NCBI RefSeq assembly: GCF_012489685.1
Contig: NC_080043.1
Coordinates: 45,213,127-45,277,126, forward strand
Direction: 5' to 3'
DNA: 64,000 nt
Origin: Lotus japonicus
Lineage: Eukaryota; Streptophyta; Magnoliopsida; Fabales; Fabaceae
Shown: positions 33,401 to 43,403 of the stretch, piece by piece
Position numbering within the stretch: the stretch's first letter is position 1
Layout of the letters: every line of letters starts with the position of its first letter
Translations under genes and position numbers: made by a program
Notes under the pieces: model-generated
Databases searched by the model: none
Seen by the model: the letters and a program-made list of their open reading frames with translations, nothing else
What the model was told of the DNA's origin: nothing

Positions 33401-34015
33401 GCGGTCGGCCTGCTGCCAGGCGTCCGTCAGCCGGTTCGTGATGATTCGTTGTGCGGGAAAGACCCGGAGCGGAACGACTATTACTGAAGCTTTCGACGAG
33501 GACCCGGACTTCATGACTGTTCGAGGGAGGGTCGATGATAGTAGTGTGGGTTATGGGTGGTTAGAGCCTTTTGAGTTAGTTGTTACTGTAATAGCTCTGA
33601 TTCGTCATTCATATTTTGGGACAGGGTAGGTTCCCGACGCATGGCTTTTGTGTGGTTCTCTTACTGAGGGATCACAGTGAGTCAGTCGGACCATAGGGGT
33701 CTTTGCTTAGGCCATTTTGAGGCCGACTTCCTCCTAGTGGTTTGTAATTATGATTTTCTCACTCACACATCTGGATCTGTAACTATTTGCCTACGGGCAC
33801 ACTACTTTGGAGTCACTGCGAGTGCGCGTGACGGGAGAGTGCAGCTGAGGTGGTACATGTGTATATATTTGTATATTGGTTAGTTAGTGTTGGGGTTATG
33901 TCTTTATTTCTCTATTGCTTGATTTAAAAGGAATCAAACGAAAAAAAATTACCTGTTTTCCGCGTAAAGTTTACTTTTGGTTACTAAAGTGACACCTGGA
34001 AATCGGGGTGTTACA
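30413..34015 (+). repeat. 3' LTR of the gag-only chromovirus (3,603 bp)
   Basis: It has the same length and, as far as I can see, the same sequence as 23034-26636, including the TATA box (31104-31113) and hairpin arrays (32585-32866 and 33040-33175). It is followed at 34016-34020 by CTCTC, the second target-site copy. Confidence 0.95.
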
Positions 34016-34803
34016 CTCTCCACAAAGATTTCAGAGAGAAGTTTCCCAAGGGGAATGTAGTAGATATCTGTCTTCTTATCACCGGATGTGGTTCTTGACT
34101 TCTTGATGCACTCCTTGAGGTAAGAGAAGATGAAGATGGGTAGGCACAACTTCTTTTTCTTCTTAATTGAGAAGATCATCAACTTCTGAGTAGCGTTGAT
34201 GTAGTCAGAAGAGCTGGACAACGTCCTTGCATTTATGCATGAGAGGATTATCTTGTGCCAAACTCTCAGAGCCGGATGAAGATCAATGGATTTGTACTCT
34301 GTCTTCTTTGGCTCCCAGCTGATAAAGAGTTCCTTGTTTACTATGGGTTTCGTCTCACGAATCTCATTGCTCACATTCTGGAACCGCTTCCCCGCGCCAA
34401 ATTCCATGCCTAGAAGAAGAGAAATTGACTTCTCTGAAATGACGATATTTCTGCCCAGAACATGTGAGACAACATGGTAGTTGTCAGACTCAGCATGTTT
34501 CCAGAATTCCTTGACTAGCTTCGTGTAAATAGGCCCGGTTAGCCTTTCAAAATATTTACTCCAACCTTGTGCTTCCATTTCCGGTCGGATTTCGATGTTG
34601 TTATCAGCTAGATTCTCAAAGTCTACCCGGAGTTCTTTGAGAACCTGGAGTTCTTCAACTCTGAAGGTACAGTGAACGGCAGTCCTCTGAGTGATTGGAA
34701 TGGCCTCATCTTGGTCTTCCAAGTCAGTAACCTCTTGTTGTTGAGGTTGTTCTTCATTTTTGGGTTGAGAAGTCTCCCTTGGAGCAGATTGCCCGGTGGG
34801 AAG
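34016..34803 (-). pseudogene. Envelope-like ORF of S5, N-terminal part
   Basis: On the minus strand from 34803: PTGQSAPRETSQPK, then AIPITQRTAVHCTF, WSKYFERLTGPIYTKLVKEFW, HVLGRNIVISEKSI, DLHPALRVWHKIILSCINAR, CLPIFIFSYLKECIKKSRTT and IPLGKLLSEIFVES, each matching S1 around residues 25-275. The frame is open over this whole part. About 22 N-terminal residues are missing because element G3 inserted at 34804. The C-terminal side is cut by the gag-only element and resumes at 23033. Confidence 0.85.
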
Positions 34804-34920
34804 TGTAACATCCCACACTATAATCAAACAGGTGATGACCATTAGACGACGAATTAACCCTAGAACTAGGAATGGACTTGGATTAGAACTCTAACAAAGC
34901 CTGAGGTAGTATGAATAATT

Positions 34921-34940
34921 ATATATATATATATATATAT
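34921..34940. repeat. (AT)10 microsatellite
   Basis: Pure AT dinucleotide run inside LTR G3. A longer TA run lies at the matching place in LTR G4 (54561-54592). Confidence 0.95.
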
Positions 34941-36467
34941 GATACGTGTATGTGTGTGCTTGTGTGTATATATATATTCCTATTTTATGCACGATTTACG
35001 ATGCGACGGTAGAACGTCGGTTTGACGATTAGATCAAACCTACAATCAAAAGTACCAAAGACATGGTCGTCATGACTCCCATTTAATTGAATGACTCGAG
35101 TAGATGAGGATAGGAAGCTAATCTGATCGAATCTCTTGACGGTAGTAACACACTGTCTCAAATCGATCGATAGTCGAACCAACGAACCAAACCCTAGTAT
35201 ACAATATGTGTTAGTATTAGGCATTCAGAGGGGAAATACACTACTAGAAATCCCTTAGTATTCATAAATGATGAAGCATAGTAGCCAATTTGTCCCGACT
35301 GGAAGACAGAATAAAATAATTGACCAATCGGTGCCCCAGGTTACTATTCACCCATGATGACACACTACTATTCATCAATAGTAAGCACCATGATGACTTC
35401 TAGTTCCCATAAACCCCTCCTGAAAGATGCCTGGACGAGTACAAACCTGTAGCAGCACCTGGAGCTTAGTGATAATCAGCTTGAATGCAATTCCATATGT
35501 GGTGCAACTTGGATTAGAACTTAAACTTGGTTAGCTCTAATTACTAGCATTCAGCCTATAAAACGATCCATTCTGAAGTCCCTGAGTCCCCAGCAATTCA
35601 TTCCAAGTCCAAGAGCGAGCTGAGAGTGAAGAGAGAGCCCTGAGAGTGAGAGAGACCGAGAAGAGCTTCACAAGCTTCTTCTCTTCGATTTTTATAATTG
35701 GCTGAGTGTTAGAGTGTAATTTTCGTTCCATTGAGTTCCTGAGAGAGAGTAACAATTCGATCTGGGTCAGTTTTGTGAAGCTTTGAGCCCAAAAAACCCA
35801 AACCCACGAGCACCCTGCAACTCCAGCGAGCATTCCGGCGAGTGCTCCAACCTGCAACTCCACTTCTCTCAAGCTCCAGATCTCCATAGCAACACCCATT
35901 GACACCAAACTCATCCCCATAACTTGTAGATCAAGTTCCAGTGCTCAGAACAGCACGGCGATGACGATCTCAGCACCTCCGATCATCTTCTCCGGCGAAC
36001 CTCGTCTTCTTCGGCGAGTGAGTTTCTGGAACTCTCTCATTTTCGCGTTTTTTTTTATCAAAAACTTACCCTTAAGCACGTTAGGACATTTTTAGGAAGC
36101 TTTAGACTAGTTTGGAGCCTCGAATCACCATGAATTAGTAGAACCAATATTTGAATTTTCAAGCTTGAATGAGCTATCGGGTTGAGCTTTTGGCCTTGGT
36201 TAGAGTGCCAAATTAATCATTTTATGCTTCTGGAACATGGTAGAGCCTTCTAGGATAGGTAGAATCGATGATAAAGCTCTGAGGTTAAAAACCCCAATTT
36301 CACCTCACGCCGACTCAAGAACTGGAAAATTGAGGTAGTTGCAGTGCTTAAATGCTTCCAATAATGGTTTAGATGAACTCAGAAGGTTGGAAACTATAGG
36401 AAAAGAGTATCAGAAGTTAGTTTTTAGCCTAGTTTGTGAATTTCTTAATTTGCAAGTAAATTTGGGA

Positions 36468-36971
36468 GGCTTGATTGCAACTTTGGTCCCCGACGTTTAC
36501 CAATGCCACGATTTTGGTCCCCGACGTTGTAGGTCGTGTGCAACGTTAGTCCTACCATTTTTTTCTTAATGGAGGAGGCTTACGTGGACGTCCAGTTGGA
36601 GAGAGAAAGGAGGTATGAGGAGAGAGGGAAGCACGTGAGTATCACGTGACCCTTATCTGAACCCATTATACCGAAACCCTTGACCTCCCTGGAACGAAGA
36701 AGGTAACGCGATTTAGATCCCTAGGGTTTCAGATTTGGGTATAATGGGTTCATATAAGGTTCACGTGATACTCACGTGCTCCCCTCTCTCCTCAGATCTC
36801 CTTTTTCTCTCCAACTAGACGTCCACGTAAGCCTCCTCTATTAAGAAATAAACGGTAGGACTAACGTTGCACGCAGCCTACAACGTCGGGGACCATCCAT
36901 GTAATTAAATTAGGTGGGGGACCAAAATCGTGGTATTGGTAAACGTCGGGGACCAAAGTTGTAATTAAGCC
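36468..36971. mobile_element. Mutator-type foldback element (504 bp) with 9-bp target duplication
   Basis: AATTTGGGA is repeated directly at 36459-36467 and 36972-36980, and 9-bp duplications are typical of Mutator-like elements. The termini are GGCTTGATTGCAACTTTGG and its near-complement CCAAAGTTGTAATTAAGCC. Pairing continues through most of the element as two arms of over 200 bp, meeting near 36690. The right arm carries an extra piece (about 36893-36935) that repeats part of the terminus (GGGGGACCAAAATCGTGG). It has no coding capacity, so it must be moved by a transposase made elsewhere. Confidence 0.88.
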
Positions 36972-38798
36972 AATTTGGGATTAATTTGAACTTAAGCTAG
37001 ATTAATCAGCTTAATTAAGTGATTCTGAACTCGATTATGAGTTAGGGATACTAGGAATAGAGTAATGAAAGACCAGAAGTCAGAAGTCAGTAGGCTAGCA
37101 TGATGAATTAGGAAGTTAAGTTAGTAAGCTAATGAATAAGTGATTTTGAAAAAATGGCTTAAGGAATAAGTTAAATAGTCTATAAGTGATTATGAACTTA
37201 AGGACTGATTTTAGTAACAGAATCAGGTCAGTAAAGAAAATTGGTTAAGTCTAAGAGTAGAAGGGTAATAAAAAGAAAATAAAATTAGTACATGAATTAG
37301 TTTATTATTTTTAGCTTCATAGATTTATGTGAATTGCTTGTGGATGATGTAATGCTGCATTGCTAGTATGGAGATAAAGTATACCATGGGATATGGTGAT
37401 ACTTAGGAAATCGGCCTAATAGCCGGATAAAAGAATTGTCTTACGACAAAGTGAATCTAAAAACATCTGAGGTAGGAGGGTACAGAGAAATAATTCACCG
37501 GCTTAATGTGTTATTGATACTTGGATTTGAGAACTTGACCTACCTGTCACATGTTAGAAACCAACTTTGGAAGATAGATAACAATAATTAAAAAAAGGAA
37601 TTAGTGAACAATAGGTGATACCCTTTATTTAAATCAATTACGAAAAGTACATAACCATTACCGGGACGAATAACTATTTCCTGCCTTAAAACCCAACAAC
37701 TTGGTCCCTTCGGTTCTCGCCTCCAAGTACAATGAGGCGTACTTACTTGAAGAGTAAGGTACGAATGTTTGTTTCTAGTCCGCTAGAAACTAGTGAGAAG
37801 AATAAGGGGGCGATGGATGATGTTTGTAAACAACCCTTCAGAGCGATATGGAGTAGGAAAGTGTTGTCACTACCACTGAAGAGAGTGGGAATACAGAGAC
37901 GCCAAATTGGGTCTTGTTCAGAGATGAATAGACCCGAGACTTACACAGCGGTACACCTCTCATGTCCGTCCCGGCTGGACCCCTGAGGTCGGGGTTGGCA
38001 TGAAGTTTAAGGCAAAGAGTTGAGTTGTGTATTTCTGTCAGAGAGCTACTGAGCGATCATGTCCGGTAAAGAGTGGACTGTAAGGAGTGTCCATGTTCCC
38101 GAGATGACTTTCCGAAGATTAAAGAATCTAAGGCTTCGGGCCCCATAAAATATTCTCATCACATGATAAATATAATTAAAAAGGTTGGCGATGAACTCAC
38201 CATTTCGTAAAGAAGTAGTGAGAGAAGTCAATTCGAAGGACGAAGGTATAAGGCGGTAAAACTTCATACTATGTGTGATTTTGTATGTGCTTGTTAACAT
38301 GCTTGTTTTTAATAGTATGTTATCTTGAACTTTATTGTTTATTTTATTTGATATGTGACTTGTGCAGAGTCGCGTTTGACTCACCCTTGCATTATTTTTC
38401 ACCATAAAGCAGATCACAGGTTAGAAGATGAGCCTCCCTCCTGTACTCGCCATTCATGCTGACTTTCCGTTCCGTACCGGTGGCACCTTGACCCCGCTAC
38501 CGGATTCTGTTTTTATTCTTGACTGACCATGTTGTGGTGCAGGGTAAATGGATCAGATGAACTTGGCTACCCAGTGACCATTCCCCTCATGTTCTCATTC
38601 TATATGTCGAGGCATGCCCAGAGGTTCCGTCCGCCCGTTCCTGATCCGCCACCACAGCCTCAGCCGGAGGTGGATTCGGCGCCCCAGGCCGGATTGTGTC
38701 TCGATCCGCATATTGGTGTGGACCCTACGCCCCAGGAGGAGCCATACTGACCCGTACCGATCCGAGTCAGGAGCCCACAGGAGCTCTTTGTGCCTAAT

Positions 38799-40129
38799 TG
38801 ATGACCCTATTTTAGTAGTGTTTTTAGGGTCATTTCTTTGGTTGTTTTGAGTCTTTTTGTTGAGTCTCATGTAGTGTTTCATGCATTCTCATGCATTTTT
38901 ATTCTTTTCTTTAGTTTTTATTTCGTTTTGGTAATTTAGTAGTTTTTTGGGTAGTTTTCTTGCATTTTAAGTAAAGTTTAGGACTTGCATGGTTTTGTTG
39001 TGTTTTATGAGGGACTTCTTGTGCTAATGAGCTCTAGGAGCTTCTAGAATCTTCCTTGTCTTGTTGGTTAGGTTTGGAGTGCAGAAACTGAAGGAAAAGG
39101 AAGGCCAAGAAGCATGGAATTGATGAAGAACTTAAAGAGAATTGAAAAGAGGAGTTTCAGAAGCCAAAAAGTCATTTTCAGGCGAGCTAGAGCGCCTAGG
39201 CGCTGGGAGTGGGCGCCTAGGCGCCAATAGGGTCAGAGAGCATGTTTTTCAACATGCAATTGGCGCTCAGGCGCTCTGAATTGGCGCCTGAGCGCCCAAT
39301 TTCGTGAGTTTTGCCTATAAATAAGGCTTAGGCCAATTTCTTTGATACATTTTGCCATTTCACTCATTTTTGATCAAGTTTTGAGAGCTGAGGAGAACTT
39401 TGGGACCAAGGGAGGTTTCCAACTTGTATTTCTTCTCAGATTTTCTTTACATTTCCTTCATGAATTCACTGGCCATGAGTGGCTAGTTCCTTTTTTGCTT
39501 TGGGTTAAGAGATTTTATGAATTTTTAGTTGTTAAATCCTATCTCTATGCATGAGTCTTGATTCAATCTTGTATTTCAATTCCTTAATGCATGTTTAGCT
39601 TTGGTGCACCTTTGCTATAGGCTAGATTATAATAGAATGGAAATTTGTTATGATTTAGGGACATGAATTGGAATAGATCCTTCTATACTTGCTTCTAGGA
39701 ATAGAGTGAGGGTAGGGTTTTGTTGGCCTGAAATAATTATGCTATCATACCTCTTATGAATGATTAAGTACGCAAGGAATTGGGCTTAACTTTCAATTTG
39801 AGAGAATTACTTTTATGAGGAATCAACTAGTAAGTACATAGGCTATAACAACAAGAGTGGAATCAAGGATTCACATGCATAGGATAGGTGGACTAAAATG
39901 GATTAGATGATCAAACACCCAAGGCAATTTTCCATCATTGTTATTTACAACTTTTTCATCATTGCTCTTTTGCAAAACTTTCATCACAATCAACCAAAAT
40001 CAATTTCTAAATTTTACTGTTTTAAGAACTTGCAAACTTTAGCCTTAAATCAACAATTCTCACTCACAATCCCTGTGGTTCGATAATTTAAAACCCGGAG
40101 GTATTCGTGCACTTGCGAATTGACCAACA
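38799..40129 (+). mobile_element. Solo LTR of another gypsy family (1,331 bp) with CTAAT duplication
   Basis: It begins TGATGACCCTATTTTAG and ends GCGAATTGACCAACA. CTAAT flanks it at 38794-38798 and 40130-40134. The CCCTGTGGTTCGATAA block near 40070 and the GTGCACTTGCGAA end are typical of Tat/Athila-type plant LTRs, a judgement from memory. TATAAATA at 39316-39323 is a likely promoter, preceded by GC-rich inverted motifs (GGCGCCTAGGCGCC near 39212 and related copies). No interior remains, consistent with LTR-LTR recombination. Short reading frames inside are unsupported. Confidence 0.85.
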
Positions 40130-40753
40130 CTAATCAAGCACCTCGAGAGTCATTAGGTTCTCCGCCCCGGAGGACTGCGCCACATCTCAGGTCGACAGCC
40201 AAGAAGAGGGTGCGGTCACGAAGCTTTTCCAGAGATGCCCGAATCTACAGACAGCGGTTCGTGAAACCCGATGGGTTGGGGGAGAGGGTGCATATGCCAG
40301 TGCCGGAGGAGGGGGCAATGGTGAAATGGAAGAGGATCCGAAAGAGGAGGAGGTTGGGGAGTGAAGCCGTATGGTCCGATGATAGTTCTCTCCAGTTTTC
40401 TTAATTAATTAAGTTTTTGTTGATGCCTTGTGGGGGAATGTGTATACCCTCACTTAACACTCTCTTGCTTGTGTCGATCGAACTTTATAGTGGCCTTGGC
40501 CACGTATGCTATGTATTTAATGCTTAATTGTGTGCCAACTTGCTTGCCTTTAGGTATACGGTCATCCATCTGAAAAGCTTAGAGGGGAACTCTATGACTG
40601 TGAGAAGTCGTAAGTGGTCTCTGAATCGATGCATCATTAGAATGGTAACACTAACACTAATGTGACAACACAAAAAAAAAAAAGGCTCACTCATCCATAA
40701 GTGATAGGAGTTGGGTGAATACGTCACTTGTTGAAGGGGGACGCCACAGGAGT

Positions 40754-40765
40754 TGGTATCAGAGC
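40754..40765 (+). promoter_or_regulatory. Primer-binding site of G3 (initiator Met tRNA)
   Basis: TGGTATCAGAGC, five nt (GGAGT) after the LTR end. Confidence 0.92.
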
Positions 40766-40860
40766 AATGATTCTTTGGCCTAGGGAAGGATCCTACTAGA
40801 GGAAATCTAAGTTGGGGATCTTTGGGAAGGAACTAATCACTTTGTGAATTTCAAGAAGAG

Positions 40861-42119
40861 ATGGCTGCCATGGCGCGAGCACTTGAGCAACTCACCGCTT
40901 TCTTAACCGAACAAGCGGAAAGAGCAAGGCAAGGAGCAGGACAAGGGGCTGCGAATAACCAGTAAGAGATTTACCACAGACTGGACAAGTTCCTGAAGCG
41001 AAGTCCGCCTAAGTTTGAAGGAGGATATAATCCGGATGGAGCTTATGAATGGGCACGAGAACTGGAAAGGATTTTCGAAACCCTGGTATGTGCTGAACCT
41101 TGAAAAGTGGCTTTTGCTAGCTATTTACTTTCAGGTGAAGCAAGGACATGGTGGACGAGTGTGAGGGGAAGAATTACCCCGGAAGAAGGAGAGTTGACTT
41201 GGGAAATCTTCAAGAATTATTTTCTTGAGAAGTATTTTCCGGCGGATGCCAAAGGTAGGAAGGAGATGGAATTTTTGGAATTGAAGCAGGAAGCGATGTC
41301 GGTAGGTGAGTATGTCGCAAAGTTTGAAGAGTTGTGCCGATTCCATCCGCACTACAACACGACTAATGATGAAACATCAAAGTGTGTCAAGTATGAGTAT
41401 GAATTAAGGACTGACATTAGGACTGCCGTAGGTCATGACCAAATTAGAAATTTTGCTACCTTAGTGGAAAAGTGCAGGATTTTCGAAGAAAATGGGAAGA
41501 CATGAAAGGAGTACTTGAAAGGACTGGGTGTGAGTAAGGCACCAAAGAAGAAAGAGGAGAAGAGGAAACCCTATTTCCGACCACAGGATCAGGGAAGAAA
41601 TCAATTCGGAAGGACTTGGAACCCAAAGGGAGGATCTGGATTCCAAGGGAGACCCGGAGGATTCAATAATACCCCGTTCTGCGCAAGATGTCGCGGGAAT
41701 GGACACCGCGCGCAAGAATGCAGAGTGGTAATGGGAGGACAATCGGGAGTGCAAACTGGAGGAAGCGGAAACCCGAATCCCACCACCGCGGTTGGCGAAG
41801 GGAGCAATAGGGATGCAAACGTGCCACCCAGAGACAATAGGAGGGTTGGACGCCCAGCGAACAAAGGGAAGGTGTTCACAATGACGGTGGAGGAGGCGTC
41901 TGAATCACCGGAGCTCATTGAAGGTACGTGTTATGCTAATGGTTTTCCTTTAAAAGTTTTATATGATTCAAGTGCAACGCATTCGTTTATATCACACGAG
42001 AGGGTCAAACAACTAGGATTGCCAGTGACAAGTTTGGCATGGGACTTATAAATTAGTACCCCAACCAAGAATACTAGTAGAACCTCTAAGGTATGTGAGG
42101 GATGTTGCGTAGTTACTCT
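40861..42119 (+). pseudogene. gag-protease of G3, three in-frame stops, cut by S2
   Basis: One frame from ATG 40861 (MAAMARALEQLTAFLTEQAE) reads Gag with stops at 40963 (TAA), 41101 (TGA) and 41503 (TGA). Capsid motifs are SPPKFEGGYNPDGAYEWA, ARTWWTSVRGR, FLEKYFPADAKGRKEMEFLEL and a late ELRTDIR. A basic linker is followed by one knuckle CARCRGNGHRAQEC near 41680 and the protease start, where the active-site motif reads DSSATHSFI instead of DSGATHSFI. The frame is lost near 42049. S2 inserted at 42120, and the protease continues at 54226. Confidence 0.88.
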
Positions 42120-43331
42120 TGTAAGATCAAAGTTTTGATCTAGTAGTACAACTCTATGTTTTGATGATTACAAGTTAACCTTTTGATATGAACAATTGTG
42201 GTACTCTAACGTGTTTTTCTGAGTGTGCTATTTGCAGGCTCTGACCTCAACTCAATCTCACACAAATCAGAAGCACTGTGTATAAAGAGCAACCCAAGCA
42301 ACGCTTTCGCATTCACCATGTTCAGTATGAACAGTGGAAAAGCTTCAGAAGTTCTGAAGTTATACAAACTCTGATGTGGACTCAGTCACGAGAAGCTCTG
42401 AAGATCCAGAAAGTCTGATAACCAAGAAACACTGAAGGCTCAGATGTTCTGATGGTGTAGAAGACTCTGAAGATCCAGAAGCTGATTAGTGAAGTTCTGA
42501 TGTCCAGAAGCAAGATACTCTGAAGACCATGTTCTTCCCTCTGAGTTCAGAATCAGAAGAAACAATGGTCAGAGGATCTGGGCTTTCCCTCTGACTCTGA
42601 TCAACCGGCTTCACAAGTTCCAACATGAAGCATTCCCCTGATCAGAAGTCTCCTAGGTTTAAAGGTCGCGTCGCTATCCAAGTACAAAAGCATATGTACT
42701 ATCCTGACGACCTACCTAACAGTCTCAGACACAGCAGAAGCTGGATTTTCCAGAACTGCCCTCCAACGGTAGCATTTCCCATGCAACGCTCAACCCTAAT
42801 CCTTGGAGTATATAAAGAGGCTGAGGACTGAAAGAAACGGCTAGAAGCATTCACATACGCGCAAGACAATCTTAATTTCTTCTAAGTTTTCTTTCATCTG
42901 AAATTCATTGAGTTTACTATTAGCTTTTTAGAAGCAAATCTCTTGTAAACAATTCTTTGATAAACAGTTTGTTTAGTTCCTTTAGGAGATCAAGGCTGAT
43001 CGGATCCTAGAGAAGACTAAGAGAGTGAATCTTAGTGTGAGCTAAGTCAGTGTAATTGTTAGTCACTTGTAGGTTTCAAGTGCAGTTGTAACTCTTACCT
43101 GATTAGTGGATTGCCTTCATTCTAAGAAGGAAGAAATCACCTTAACGGGTGGACTGGAGTAGCTTGAGTGATTTATCAAGTGAACCAGGATAAAATCCTT
43201 GTGTGCTTTTCTATCTCTTATCTTTAGCACTTAAGTTCTCGAAAGATTTGTCAAAATCTTTAAGGTGGAAGTTTTATACTGAAAACGTTATTCAAACCCC
43301 CCCCCCCTTTCTACCGTTTTTCATACCTTCA
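42120..43331 (+). repeat. 5' LTR of S2 (1,212 bp)
   Basis: TGTAAGATCAAAG to CATACCTTCA. A TATATAAAG box is at 42809-42817. The U3 part has many CTCTGA / AGATCCAGAAG repeats in both orientations (42240-42600), a Sirevirus-like regulatory region. A C run near 43291 is three bases longer than in the 3' LTR. Confidence 0.95.
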
Positions 43332-43333
43332 AT

Positions 43334-43345
43334 TGGTATCAGAGC
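43334..43345 (+). promoter_or_regulatory. Primer-binding site of S2 (initiator Met tRNA)
   Basis: TGGTATCAGAGC, two nt after the LTR end. Confidence 0.95.
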
Positions 43346-43403
43346 GCAAGTTCTGATTACCACACCTAACAGTGTTCAGTGATCCGGGCCGGTGTGAAAA
43401 ACA

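Larger units (their letters stand above)
23034..34015 (+). mobile_element. Complete gag-only chromovirus (non-autonomous, 10,982 bp)
   Basis: Two LTRs of 3,603 bp (23034-26636 and 30413-34015) flank a 3,776-bp interior with a primer site, an intact gag, a spacer and a polypurine tract, but no protease, RT, RNase H or working integrase. Target-site duplication CTCTC is seen at 23029-23033 and 34016-34020. Removing one copy of it rejoins the S5 reading frame. I found no difference between the LTRs (constant offset 7,379), so the insertion is very recent, or one LTR was copied in assembly. This fits the class described as TR-GAG elements, which depend on an autonomous relative for enzymes. Confidence 0.93.
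19251..34803 (-). mobile_element. Sirevirus-like remnant S5 (minus), split by a gag-only chromovirus
   Basis: On the minus strand, S5 enters at 34803 inside its envelope-like ORF, is interrupted at 34015-23034 by the gag-only element, resumes at 23033, passes the C-terminus of that ORF and the antisense ORF, and ends in a partial LTR at 19251. It is more diverged from S1 and S2 than those are from each other. Its 5' half should lie right of element G3, which inserted at 34804. Confidence 0.85.
34804..40748 (+). repeat. 5' LTR of G3 (about 4.1 kb plus two insertions)
   Basis: It starts TGTAACATCCCAC at 34804 and ends GGGACGCCACA at 40748, five nt before the primer site. The two ends are inverted complements apart from transitions (TGTAACATCCC against TGTGGCGTCCC). 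A TATAAAA at 35557-35563 could be the promoter. The first 1.1 kb is related to LTR G4 (54462-55597), for example the GTAGATCAAGTTCCAGT block near 35925 and 55550. It holds the foldback element 36468-36971 and the solo LTR 38799-40129. I see no coding region; the proline-rich frame near 38600-38750 is short and unsupported. Confidence 0.75.

Noticed and set aside
38529..38750. Proline-rich reading frame (VPDPPPQPQPEVDSAP) as a host gene
   Set aside because: It is short, has no recognisable domain and lies inside LTR G3.
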